Shown: in pieces, positions 26,480 through 34,862 of the stretch | Numbering within the stretch: the first letter of the stretch is position 1 | Layout: the number at the start of each line of letters is the position of its first letter | Source of the DNA: Nonomuraea africana | GTDB taxonomy: Bacteria > Actinomycetota > Actinomycetes > Streptosporangiales > Streptosporangiaceae | Direction: 5' to 3' | Assembly (NCBI RefSeq): GCF_014873535.1 | Contig: NZ_JADBEF010000001.1 | Span: 1,488,001-1,552,000, forward strand | Length of the DNA: 64,000 nucleotides | Translations under genes and position numbers: made by a program | The notes under the pieces: model-generated | Seen by the model: the letters and a program-made list of their open reading frames with translations, nothing else | What the model was told of the DNA's origin: nothing | Database searches by the model: none

Positions 26480-29400
26480 TCATACCCCCTGATCACGGCT
26501 TTGATCGAGGATCGGCGCGGCACCCCTCCCCACGTAGGAGGCAAGGGCGCGGACCCTGTCGGCGTGCTGGTCGTGACCCACGATCACCGGCGGCTCGTTG
26601 TAGGCCATGGCGTCGGAGCTGCGCCGCAGCTTGATGTACTGCCCGCAGGCGTCGATGGCGTAGGGCTCCATGTCGTCCTGCAACGCGCCGATCACCGTGA
26701 TGCCGTATGTCTCGCCGATCCTGCGGAACAGCGCCACCGCCTCCCTGCGGTGCTCCTTGCCCAGGTTGCGCCCGAGCTCGTCGAGGACCAGGCACAGATG
26801 GCCGCCGCCGGACGACGCGATGGCCGCCGCGCAGACGAGCTTGACCGCCTTCTCGTCCATCAGCGCGGTGTTGGCCCTGCGGTTGTACGGCACGAAGCCC
26901 TGCCCCTCGCCGCGCCGCCACTTCGGCGTCACCCGCCACTGCCAGCGCTGCTCGGGGTCGGCGGGAGCGGGCGGCACCGGGAACTCCAGCGTCGCGCCGT
27001 AGCCGCCGTAGGAGGTGTCGAGCTTCTCGAACTCCTCCGCCACCCGCGTCAGCCGCGACTTGATCGCCGCCGTCAGCGCCGCCCGGTGCACCGCCGTCGA
27101 CTGCGCGGCCTCCTCGGCGCCCTTCTCCGCGGCCGAGAGGTCGCGCTGCCGGGTCACGATCTGCGACTCGATCTGGCGGCGCTGGTGCTTCTCGTACTCC
27201 TCCTGCCCGCGCAGGTAGGAGGCCAGCGCCCCGCAGACCGCCGCGAACGTCGCCTGCTCCCTGCTGGAGCGCCCCGTGCGCTCGCTCATCAGGAAGCGCA
27301 GCTCCTCCGGCACCTCCTCCTCGTCGTCGCCGGGAAAGGTGTCGCGGAAGGCGCTGTCGAGGTGGCGCTCGGCGACCCGCCACCACTCCTCGGCCGTGCG
27401 CGGCCGCTCCTCCTCGGGCAGCGCCGCGATCCACTCCCTGGCGCCGTCGACCGTGCCGCCCCAGTCGCGGCCCAGCTCCGCCAGCCGCAGGCCCTCGCGC
27501 TCGGCCGTGACCCTGGCCGCCTGGTCGCGCGCCTGGGCGCGCTCGGCCTCGTGCCTGCCCCTGCGGCCCTCCATGCGCTCGATCTCGAGGTCGCGGGTGC
27601 GGGCCCGGAAGTCGAGCGAGCCCGCCTGCTGCTCGGCCACGGCGACCGCGGGGGTGAGCTCCTCCAGGGCGCTCGTCAGCTCGGCGAGCCTGGCCCGCCG
27701 CTCGGCCAGGCGGCGCTCGATGCCGTCGAGCTGGACGCCCGCCTTCGCGCCCTCCAGCCTGCGCTGCGCGGTCGCCACCCGCTCCTCGCCGGCGCCCACG
27801 GCCTGGGCGGCCTCCTCCTGCGTGTCGCGGGCCCGATTGAGCCGCTGCTCGGCGGCCTTGATGCGGGCCTCCCTGCCGGTCGCGACGCCGTCGAAGGCGC
27901 CGACCACGCTGACGCCCGCCGAGCTGACCAGCACCGAGCCAGGCAGGCCGGCGAGCGCCCTGGTGGCGGCGGCGAGGTGATCGGCGTCGACGACCACGGC
28001 GTGCTCGGTCGGCCATCCGCGCAGCTCGTCGAGGCCGGAGGCGCGGGTGTGGTCGCGCGCCTGCTCGGCCACGTCGAGGGAGTCGAGCAGGCCGGTCGCG
28101 CTCACGCCCGCCGCCGCGAGGGCGGTGAGCTGGGCGGCGGCCGGACCGCCCTCGGCGTCGTCAAGCGCCGCCTGCGCCGAGGCCACCTCACGGTCGGCCA
28201 CGCCCAGCGCCTTCAGCGCCTCGTTCAGCTCGGCCCGCGCCGCGGCGAGCTCGCGCTCGGCGGTGGGCACGTCGCGGCCGTCGGCCAGCCGCCGCGTCTC
28301 CTCCAGCGAGGGGATCTGGCCGCGCAGCTCGTCGGCGGAGTTCTCCGCGACCGCGCGGTCGGCCTCGAGCTTGGCCGCCCTCGACTGCAGGGCGGCCAGC
28401 TCCCTGCGGGCCTCGACCACCATGCGGTCGAGCGTGTCGTCCTTGAGCGTGGCGATCTCGGCCTTGACCACCGCGATCGCCTCGGCCGTCGTCTCCTGCG
28501 CCGCCTCCAGCGTCTCGAGCTGGGCGGCGAGCGCCTCGTCGCGCTCGGCCGCGTCGGCCAGCCGGCGCGCCTGACGCCCGCGCCAGCAGCGCAGCGCCTC
28601 CGCCAGCCTGACCCTGGCCTGGTCGCGCCGGTCGAAGGTGGCCAGGAGGGCGCTCGACTCGGCCTCGAACTCCTTCAGCCGCTCGCCCGCCTGCGCGGCC
28701 CTGACGCGCCTGGCGTGCTCGTCGCGGCGGGCCTCACGCTCCTGCTCCAGCTCGGCGTCGAGACCGGTCAGCGCGGCGATCGCCTCGAAGACCCGCTCGG
28801 GGGAGATCTCGTTGAGCGGCTGCGACAGCAGGTTGGTGGCCACCTTGCTGCGCACGGAGGTGGACAGGAACGACACGCAGCGGACGCGTTCGCCGTACAG
28901 GACCTTGGTGAGGTCGCGGGCGACCACGTCGCGGCGGCCCGCGGACCGCGGCAGGGACGACCACACCTCGTCGGCTCTGGCGACCCGCTCGGCCTCGGAG
29001 CTGGCGGCGGCCAGATGGACGCCCTCCCGCCAGCGGATCTCCAGGTGCGGCGCCTCCTGGTTGACGCGCAACCACACGGTGACCGGCCCGCCGGTGGCAT
29101 CGGGCTCAGGAAAGAGCCCCTCGCCGGCGGCCGCCTCGTTGTCGGAGGCCCCTGAGTCGGAGGCCCCTGAGTCGGAGGCCCCTGAGTCGGAGGACCCTGA
29201 ATCGGTGGCGTCCGGGTCGGTGGCCCCCGAGTCGGTCGCCGACGAGCCGGTGGCCGACGAGCCGGGAGGAGCGTCGAGGAGCGCCGCGGCGGGGTATCCG
29301 TCGTGGCCAGACGGCCCGAACACGCCCACGATGTAGCCGTGGTCGGCGCTCGCCCACTGGCGCCCGCCCGCGCCGCTGGCCAGCTCGGCGTTGAACAGCA

Positions 29401-29638
29401 GCTCCGAGACCGCCTTCGCCCCCGAGGCGAAGCGCCACTGCTCATCACCGAGCAACGCCGTGATCGAGGCGATGAACGAGGACTTGCCCGCCCCGTTGGA
29501 GTCCTTCGGCCCCGCCCCCGCCACGACGATCAGCGTGCCGGGCACGGTCGGCACCGGGTGGGTGGACAACCGTGAGATGTTGACCGCCTGCACGGCGATC
29601 AGCACCCGATCGCCGACGACGTTCTCCGCCAGAGCCAC
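26480..29638 (-). CDS. SMC-like coiled-coil ATPase (MukB/JetC-like)
   Basis: 1052 residues with condensin-like layout. An N-terminal ATPase head has Walker A inside GPKDSNGAGKSSF (about residues 43-55). A first coiled coil runs to about 490, and a small globular hinge-like segment (about 490-590, with TEHAVVVDADHLAAATRALA) interrupts it. A second coiled coil runs to about 870. The C-terminal head has Walker B LCLVLDELGRNLGKEHR. The ABC signature is not a recognisable LSGGQ; RRANTALMDEKAVKLV stands in its place. Residues 127-166 are a Ser/Asp/Ala repeat within the head. GTG 29638 directly abuts the stop of the upstream gene. Relation to MukB/JetC is inferred from architecture and operon order; no JetD-like nuclease follows. 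Confidence 0.8.
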   Translation of the reverse strand: MALAENVVGDRVLIAVQAVNISRLSTHPVPTVPGTLIVVAGAGPKDSNGAGKSSFIASITALLGDEQWRFASGAKAVSELLFNAELASGAGGRQWASADHGYIVGVFGPSGHDGYPAAALLDAPPGSSATGSSATDSGATDPDATDSGSSDSGASDSGASDSGASDNEAAAGEGLFPEPDATGGPVTVWLRVNQEAPHLEIRWREGVHLAAASSEAERVARADEVWSSLPRSAGRRDVVARDLTKVLYGERVRCVSFLSTSVRSKVATNLLSQPLNEISPERVFEAIAALTGLDAELEQEREARRDEHARRVRAAQAGERLKEFEAESSALLATFDRRDQARVRLAEALRCWRGRQARRLADAAERDEALAAQLETLEAAQETTAEAIAVVKAEIATLKDDTLDRMVVEARRELAALQSRAAKLEADRAVAENSADELRGQIPSLEETRRLADGRDVPTAERELAAARAELNEALKALGVADREVASAQAALDDAEGGPAAAQLTALAAAGVSATGLLDSLDVAEQARDHTRASGLDELRGWPTEHAVVVDADHLAAATRALAGLPGSVLVSSAGVSVVGAFDGVATGREARIKAAEQRLNRARDTQEEAAQAVGAGEERVATAQRRLEGAKAGVQLDGIERRLAERRARLAELTSALEELTPAVAVAEQQAGSLDFRARTRDLEIERMEGRRGRHEAERAQARDQAARVTAEREGLRLAELGRDWGGTVDGAREWIAALPEEERPRTAEEWWRVAERHLDSAFRDTFPGDDEEEVPEELRFLMSERTGRSSREQATFAAVCGALASYLRGQEEYEKHQRRQIESQIVTRQRDLSAAEKGAEEAAQSTAVHRAALTAAIKSRLTRVAEEFEKLDTSYGGYGATLEFPVPPAPADPEQRWQWRVTPKWRRGEGQGFVPYNRRANTALMDEKAVKLVCAAAIASSGGGHLCLVLDELGRNLGKEHRREAVALFRRIGETYGITVIGALQDDMEPYAIDACGQYIKLRRSSDAMAYNEPPVIVGHDQHADRVRALASYVGRGAAPILDQSRDQGV
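29141..29260 (-). repeat. Eight-copy 15-bp in-frame repeat in the SMC-like ATPase
   Basis: Eight 15-bp units run from 29141 to 29260. The first three are identical (GTCGGAGGCCCCTGA on the plus strand), the fourth differs by one base and the rest diverge progressively. They encode an acidic Ser/Asp/Ala linker (SGASD-like units) at residues about 127-166. Confidence 0.95.
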
Positions 29639-30871
29639 TTACTCGTCCCCCGTCTTCCGCTGTGCTCGTACGGCCGCCGCGAGAGGCGTGTGCGGCCCCG
29701 CGGCGAGGATCAGCTCTTCCTGCAGGCGGCGCCGCGCCGCCTGGGTGAGGCGGTGGAACTGCGGGCCCGGCACGTAGCCGCCCGCCTCCTCACCCGCCTT
29801 GACCTGCGCGAGCAGCCCCGCGTGGCGCAGCACCCGCAGCGCCGCCTCCAGCTCGCCGATCGGCAGCTGGGTGTGGCGGCGCAGCTCGTCGACCGGGGTG
29901 GCGTGGGGGGACAGCCAGCTGTCCTCGGGCAGCAGCCCCTCCGCGCGCGGGATCGCCACCGAGTGGATGAGCACCAGCGTCAGCACCGCCCGCTCGCTCT
30001 CGCCCAGCGCGGTGCCGGTCTTCGCGGCCACCGCGTCGTCGTAGCCCGAGGTCCACCGCTCGCGCTGCTGGATCAGCGTGCGCCCGCGCCTGGCCAGCAT
30101 CTCGGCGAGGACGCGGCGCGGCGCGGGATCCCTGAGCGCGGGGAAACGCGTCTCCTGGACGGGCTCGGCGGCGAACTCCAGCGCCATGAACGCCGCCACC
30201 ATCTCGGCCCTGCGCCGCTCGTCGAAGGCGTCGAGGAGGTCGTCGAACTCGGCCCGCGCGCCCTCGACCCGCCCGGCGAGGGGCTGCGCCTGCGCCTCGG
30301 CGTCACTGCCGGCGTCACTGCCGGCGTCGGGCGCGGGGCCCGCGGCCTCGACCAGGTCGGCGTCGCGCAGGACGGTCAGCTCCCTGCGTTCGGGCTCGGG
30401 CAGCCGCCGCACCAGCTCCTTCAGCTGCCCGTAGGACTCCACGGGCCAGGTGGCGCACCTGGGCCCCAGCCGGACGAACCCGTCGGCCATCACCACCCAG
30501 GAGGAGTCGTGCAGCCGGCGCAGCGCCCCCACCGCCCAGTTGCGCATCACGTCGTCGGTGCGCCCGATCAGCGCCCGGTAGGTGTCGAGCACGCGCTCGA
30601 CCGGCGCGGTCACCCCTGGCCACGGATCGGCCGACAGGTCGGCCCAGCAGCACTTCAGGCAGGCGGCGAGCACCCGCCTGGTCTCACCGGACCGTTCCAC
30701 CGGCGGCGGGCTGACCTGGTACTCCTCCAGCAGGGACGGCGTCACCCCGTCGGGCCACACAGGTACGGCCAGGCCCGCCAGCCGTACCATGCCCGGCGGC
30801 GTCCGCGCGCCCTCGGCGACCGGCAGCGGACCCGCCGCCCTGGCCAGGGCGTGGGAGTAGGCGGCGGTCAT
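29639..30871 (-). CDS. Operon protein 2 of SMC-like system (MukE/JetB-like candidate)
   Basis: 410 residues, no named family recognised. The protein is mostly helical and ends with a clear winged helix: TPVDELRRHTQLPIGELEAALRVLRHAGLLAQVK, then a wing GGYVPGPQFHRLT and a helix QAARRRLQEELI. A central charged segment (about residues 185-215) is low complexity. ATG 30871 overlaps the upstream stop as ATGA, and the downstream SMC gene begins at the very next base after its stop, so the three are translated as a unit. Winged-helix subunits bridging SMC heads are the rule in MukBEF, Mks and Wadjet complexes. That role is proposed, not shown. Confidence 0.7.
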   Translation of the reverse strand: MTAAYSHALARAAGPLPVAEGARTPPGMVRLAGLAVPVWPDGVTPSLLEEYQVSPPPVERSGETRRVLAACLKCCWADLSADPWPGVTAPVERVLDTYRALIGRTDDVMRNWAVGALRRLHDSSWVVMADGFVRLGPRCATWPVESYGQLKELVRRLPEPERRELTVLRDADLVEAAGPAPDAGSDAGSDAEAQAQPLAGRVEGARAEFDDLLDAFDERRRAEMVAAFMALEFAAEPVQETRFPALRDPAPRRVLAEMLARRGRTLIQQRERWTSGYDDAVAAKTGTALGESERAVLTLVLIHSVAIPRAEGLLPEDSWLSPHATPVDELRRHTQLPIGELEAALRVLRHAGLLAQVKAGEEAGGYVPGPQFHRLTQAARRRLQEELILAAGPHTPLAAAVRAQRKTGDE

Positions 30872-32067
30872 GAGGTGCGCTCCAGGAAACCGTGGGACAG
30901 CCAGGCGGGCTCGTGCTCGGGGTCGACGGTCAGCTCGTCGGACCAGGTCAGCCGGTAGGGCAGCTCGGGCCGCAGGTCGACGCTGGTGAGGTCGGCCAGC
31001 AGGCGGCGGGCTGCGGGCCAGTCGGCGGCGAGCAGGTCGGCCAGCGCCACCCTGTCGGCCCCGCCCAGCGCGGACTCGGCCAGCTCGGTCAGCCGCTCGA
31101 CGGCCGCGCCGGGCGACCGGTCGAGGGAGTCGGCAGGCCCGGGGTCGGGCAGGTCGGAGCGCGGCGGGGTGGGCTGGGCCGGCGCGGGCCGCGGGCTCTC
31201 GGCGACGGCGCGGACGATCGCCGCCGGATCGTGCCACGGCGCGGGAGCGTCGAAGACGAACCCGTCGAGGACGGCGGCCAGCCGCTCCTTGGAAGCGGTC
31301 TGGGCGAAGGTGCGCCAGGTCTCGGACGGCAGCAGCGTCAGGTTGCGCGTCGTGCCCGCGGAGTCGGCCAGCCGTCCCGCCGCCCGCCGGGAGGCGTCGC
31401 TGTAGGCGTAGATGGCCGCCCGCAGGTCGGTGCAGACCCTGTCGAGCTCGGGCCAGCGGGTGAGGATGGTGCCGTGGAGGTTCTGCGCGCGGCGGGCGAT
31501 CTCCTCGGTGCCCCACAGCTTGGGCGCCTGCTCGCGCAGCTCCTCGATGGTGCCGGTGGTGAGCGTGATCAGCTCGAGCGCCCACAGCCTGAAGGCCCTG
31601 GCCAGGTTGACGGCGCTCTGCCTGGCCTGCTCCATCGTGGTGCGCGGATCGGCGACGTTGAGATCCTCGAGGGCCAGCAGCCTGTGCATCTCCGACTGCC
31701 CGCCGTCGTCCATCATCCGCCTGATGAACATCAGCCCGACCACGCTGGTGAAGGAGGCGCGGTAGCGCAGCTGGTTGGGCTTGGGGAACACCTCGCGGAT
31801 CGCCCCGAGCCCCTTGAGCACCCGCAGCCTGTTGTCGAACTGGTCGGACGGATAGGCGCGGCAGGCGAAACGCATCTGCTCGTGCGTCAGCCACTCCTCG
31901 CCCGCCTCGGCGAAGGCGGCGAAGAGGGTCTCGGCGATGTCGACCATGGCGGGATCGTCGACGACCGCACCGCTGTCGCGGGCCAGGGCCGCGAACATCC
32001 TGCGGTAGGTCGACAGCACCGCCTCCTCCGAGAGGGCGGCGTCGAGGGTCAGAGGCTGTTCGGACAC
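30868..32067 (-). CDS. Operon protein 1 of SMC-like system (MukF/JetA-like candidate)
   Basis: 399 residues, starting at GTG 32067, which lies 7 nt after a -10-like TACCTT and has no ribosome site (probable leaderless mRNA). Residues about 15-110 look like a winged-helix domain: LTHEQMRFACRAY, DQFDNRLRVLKGLGAI, then a wing KPNQLRYRASFTSVVG. Long helices follow (EQARQSAVNLARAFRLWALELI; EEIARRAQNLHGTILTRW), as in MukF/JetA kleisins. The last part binds into a Pro-rich linker and a C-terminal domain ending in WLSHGFLERTS. First gene of the operon. No confident family name; the kleisin reading rests on its position, winged helix and helical middle. Confidence 0.7.
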   Translation of the reverse strand: MSEQPLTLDAALSEEAVLSTYRRMFAALARDSGAVVDDPAMVDIAETLFAAFAEAGEEWLTHEQMRFACRAYPSDQFDNRLRVLKGLGAIREVFPKPNQLRYRASFTSVVGLMFIRRMMDDGGQSEMHRLLALEDLNVADPRTTMEQARQSAVNLARAFRLWALELITLTTGTIEELREQAPKLWGTEEIARRAQNLHGTILTRWPELDRVCTDLRAAIYAYSDASRRAAGRLADSAGTTRNLTLLPSETWRTFAQTASKERLAAVLDGFVFDAPAPWHDPAAIVRAVAESPRPAPAQPTPPRSDLPDPGPADSLDRSPGAAVERLTELAESALGGADRVALADLLAADWPAARRLLADLTSVDLRPELPYRLTWSDELTVDPEHEPAWLSHGFLERTS

Positions 32068-32196
32068 GCGCTCTAAGGTAGGGCCTGACCCCGACAGTCT
32101 TGGACCTCCTGGCCGGACTCCTGCCACCGAGTACGCGAGCACGCTAAGGTGAGCCCCGTTAAAAGGGGGACATAAGCGCATACGGGTAGAGTTGCT

Positions 32197-33624
32197 GTGC
32201 GTGGGGATAGGATCACCGCGCTGGTCGCGGGCGGGGTGGTCGCGGTCCTGGCGGGCGCGGCGGCGGTCTTCGGCGTGGGCGTCTCGAGCGCCAATCCGAA
32301 GCTGGCCGACGTGGGCGCGTGGCTGTGGACCAAGGCACGCGGCAAGGTCGTCCACGTCAACGGCCTGTCGGGCGAGGTCGACGGCTACCTGAACGACAAG
32401 CGCGGCCGGCCGATGAAGGTCGTCCAGGACGGCTCGAACGTGCTGCTCGTCGACGACACCACGGGCTTCGTCAGCAGGATCGAGCCGAGCCAGCTCACCG
32501 TCTCCCAGACCAGGAACTTCGGCGCCGCGGGCCTGCAGCTGGTCGTCAGCGGCGCCACCGCCTACGCGGTCGATCCCGAGGGCTCGGTCCAGCGGATCGA
32601 CCTCGTCACCCTCAACTCCGCCGGGGCGCCTCTCGCGCTGCCAGGACCGCTCGGCTCCGCGCGCATCGACGGCGGCGGCAGGCTGTGGGTGCCGGTGACC
32701 GCGACCGGCGAGGCCGTACCCATCAGGGCGGGGGTGAAGGAGAAGGCGGTCAAGGTCGGCGCGGCGGGCGAGGAGCTGTCCGTCACCATCGCGGGCGGCC
32801 TGCCGGTTATCACCAACACCCGCGCGGCGTCCACCGTCATCATCGGCGCGGACGGCGGCACGGGCGAGATCACGCTGCCCAAGGAGGTCGCCCAGGCCGG
32901 GGAGGGCGGCGTGCTGACGCCCGCCGCGACGGAGGGCTCCCTCATGCCGATCCTGACGCCCGGACGGCACGGCCTGCTCGTGGTGATCGACACCCTGTCC
33001 AACGCCGTGCTCACCACCGACCTCGCCGTGACGGACGCGGGCGTGCCGCAGGTGCTCGGCACCAAGGTCTACGTCCCCGACCAGCGCACCGGCGCGATGA
33101 TCGTGTGGGACACCGCGGCGGGCGGCGACCCCGTGCGCATGCAGGTGGCCGAGCGTCCCGGCCCGATCGAGGTGTTCGTCAAGGACGGCCTGCTGTGGGC
33201 CAACGACGAGAACGGCGACCGGGCGGTCGTGATCGACCCCGAGGGCCGCAGGCACGCCGTCGACAAGGACGACACCGACGTGCCGGGCCCCTCGCGCACG
33301 CCCAAGCCGCGGCCCACCCCGAGGACCGTGCCGAGCAGCACCGCTCCGGAGCCGGACCCCGATCCCGACCCCACGGCGAGCGCCCTCGGTAAGCACTCAC
33401 TCACCGCCGCCGAGATCGTGGCCGCGTACCCAGGACCCGAAGAGCTGAAGCCGCTCGCCGCCCTGGCCAACCACGTCCGCTACGCCCCTGACACCCTTCC
33501 ACCGCACGCCGCCGCCGAGGCGTGGCGCTACAGCGACGCCATCCGCACACACGCCCGCCGCACCACCCCTCTCCACACCCGCCTGACCCGCCGCCTCAAC
33601 CCTCGAACCCTCACCCGCCGCTAA
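32197..33624 (+). CDS. Secreted/membrane beta-rich protein with TgpA-like C-terminal tail (probable deletion fusion)
   Basis: GTG 32197 follows a -10-like TAGAGT (32187-32192). Residues 6-30 form a signal or membrane anchor (ITALVAGGVVAVLAGAAAVFG). Residues about 45-360 are repeated beta-strand modules with the look of a WD/NHL-like propeller (VLLVDDTTGFVSRI, TAYAVDPEGSVQRID, LLWANDENGDRAVVID). A Pro/Asp-rich linker follows. From about residue 398 the sequence changes to HSLTAAEIVAAYPGP and a basic helical end (AEAWRYSDAIRTHARRTT, then LNPRTLTRR) that resembles the cytoplasmic C-terminus of TgpA-type transglutaminase membrane proteins. No enzyme activity is evident. Confidence 0.6.
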   Translation: MRGDRITALVAGGVVAVLAGAAAVFGVGVSSANPKLADVGAWLWTKARGKVVHVNGLSGEVDGYLNDKRGRPMKVVQDGSNVLLVDDTTGFVSRIEPSQLTVSQTRNFGAAGLQLVVSGATAYAVDPEGSVQRIDLVTLNSAGAPLALPGPLGSARIDGGGRLWVPVTATGEAVPIRAGVKEKAVKVGAAGEELSVTIAGGLPVITNTRAASTVIIGADGGTGEITLPKEVAQAGEGGVLTPAATEGSLMPILTPGRHGLLVVIDTLSNAVLTTDLAVTDAGVPQVLGTKVYVPDQRTGAMIVWDTAAGGDPVRMQVAERPGPIEVFVKDGLLWANDENGDRAVVIDPEGRRHAVDKDDTDVPGPSRTPKPRPTPRTVPSSTAPEPDPDPDPTASALGKHSLTAAEIVAAYPGPEELKPLAALANHVRYAPDTLPPHAAAEAWRYSDAIRTHARRTTPLHTRLTRRLNPRTLTRR

Positions 33625-33779
33625 GGGCAAGAAGCGGGTGCAGAGCCATTCGTTGCCGAAGGCTGCACTCATTTTCCTCGGAAGCCGATGGGCTCCGGGG
33701 CGGTCGGCCGGCCAGGGTGCGTATGGGGGCTGGTGGTCGGGCGGTTGGCTTGGGTCGATGGGGCAGTAGGCTCCCGGCT

Positions 33780-34802
33780 GTGCCGAATGAGACGCGCAGC
33801 GCCCGCATGACCGCCCAGCTCCTCCATCGGCCGCCGGGCCTCGACGCAGGGGAGATGGTGCGCCACCTGCTGGCCGTCCAGGCGCAGGACGTGCCGTCCG
33901 CGCTGCTCGCCTTCCGTGCCAGATCCGCCACGCTCACCATCGAGCGGATCGAGGCCGCCTGGCACTCCCGCGAGATCGTCAGGGCGTGGGGACCACGCGG
34001 CACCCTCCATTTCGTGCATCGCGACGACCTGCCGTGGCTGCTCGCCCTCACGCGCAACGACACCGGCACCCTGCGCAGGCTGGCCCAGGAGGGCGTCACG
34101 GGCGACGATCTGCCCCGCCTGATCGGCGACGCCCTCGAAGGACAGGGTCCGCTCACCAAGGCCCAGCTCGAGGAACGGCTCGCGGGCCGCGCCAAGGGTC
34201 AGGGCGTCGTCCATCTGGTGGCACTCGCCGCCTTCCACGGGCTGGCCGTCCTCGGGCCGCTTCAGGGCGGGAAGCCTACCTACGTCCACACCGCCGACTG
34301 GTTGGGCGCGCCCATCTCCTTCGAGGTCGACCACGACAGGGCGCTCGCGGAGCTGGCCGTCCGCTACCTGCGCTCCCACGCCCCTGCCACCCCCGAGGAC
34401 CTGTCCGCCTGGTCGGGCCTGCCCCTGGGCACCGCCCGCGCCGCCTTCCGCCTGGCCGCCCCCTCTCCGCCGGCCGACGCGTCCGAGTCTGGTGGGGTAC
34501 GGCTGGCGCCCGCGTTCGACGAGTACCTGCTCGGCTGGGCGGACCGCACGCTGATCCTCGACGAGCGGCACCGGCGAGAGGTGTTCCCCGGGGGCGGCAT
34601 CCTGCGACCGATCATGCTGGTCGACGGCGTGATCAGGGGCACGTGGTCGCGCAAGGGCGAGGCGGTGACCCTCGCCCCGTTCGAGGACGGCGACCCGCCA
34701 GGGTGGACGGACGAGGTGGCCGACGTACGCGCCTTCCTCAGCGGCTCCCCGCGCCCTGACGAAGTTCGGCTTCGACCCTCAGCGGCTCACTCCGCGCCCT
34801 GA
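33780..34802 (+). CDS. Winged helix DNA-binding domain-containing protein (AlkZ/HTH_42 family)
   Basis: 340 residues of the HTH_42 family, whose characterised members (AlkZ/YcaQ) are DNA glycosylases that unhook interstrand crosslinks; many actinobacterial paralogues protect against genotoxic metabolites. Visible signatures: LLAVQAQDVPSALLAFRAR (the Q-x-Q-type motif of the family), REIVRAWGPRGTLHFVHRDD and LAPAFDEYLLGWADR. GTG 33780 lies 7 nt after a -10-like TAGGCT (33767-33772), so it is probably leaderless. The last 20 residues derive from a tandem repeat shared with the opposite-strand gene. Glycosylase activity is inferred from the family only. Confidence 0.82.
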   Translation: MPNETRSARMTAQLLHRPPGLDAGEMVRHLLAVQAQDVPSALLAFRARSATLTIERIEAAWHSREIVRAWGPRGTLHFVHRDDLPWLLALTRNDTGTLRRLAQEGVTGDDLPRLIGDALEGQGPLTKAQLEERLAGRAKGQGVVHLVALAAFHGLAVLGPLQGGKPTYVHTADWLGAPISFEVDHDRALAELAVRYLRSHAPATPEDLSAWSGLPLGTARAAFRLAAPSPPADASESGGVRLAPAFDEYLLGWADRTLILDERHRREVFPGGGILRPIMLVDGVIRGTWSRKGEAVTLAPFEDGDPPGWTDEVADVRAFLSGSPRPDEVRLRPSAAHSAP

Positions 34803-34862
34803 CGCGGTGCGGGTTTGGCTCTCAGCGGCTCACCGCGCCTCTGATGCAGTGGGGCTTCGACC
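34737..34862. repeat. Three-copy ~42-bp degenerate repeat at a convergent junction
   Basis: CTCAGCGGCTC begins units at 34737, 34778 and 34821 (periods 41 and 43 bp), each followed by CGCGCC-T(C)TGA-G and a TTCGACC-like end. The right-most unit is the 3' end of the minus-strand FnIII-like gene; the left two form the end of the winged-helix gene. Confidence 0.8.

Noticed and set aside
26480..32067. Calling the SMC-like operon a complete Wadjet system
   Set aside because: No JetD-type nuclease is adjacent, and family identity of the two small proteins is not proven by sequence alone.
30868..33396. An 842-residue minus-strand frame extending the operon's first gene under the opposite fusion gene
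   Set aside because: The extension is antisense low-complexity sequence. GTG 32067 fits a -10 element and protein features.
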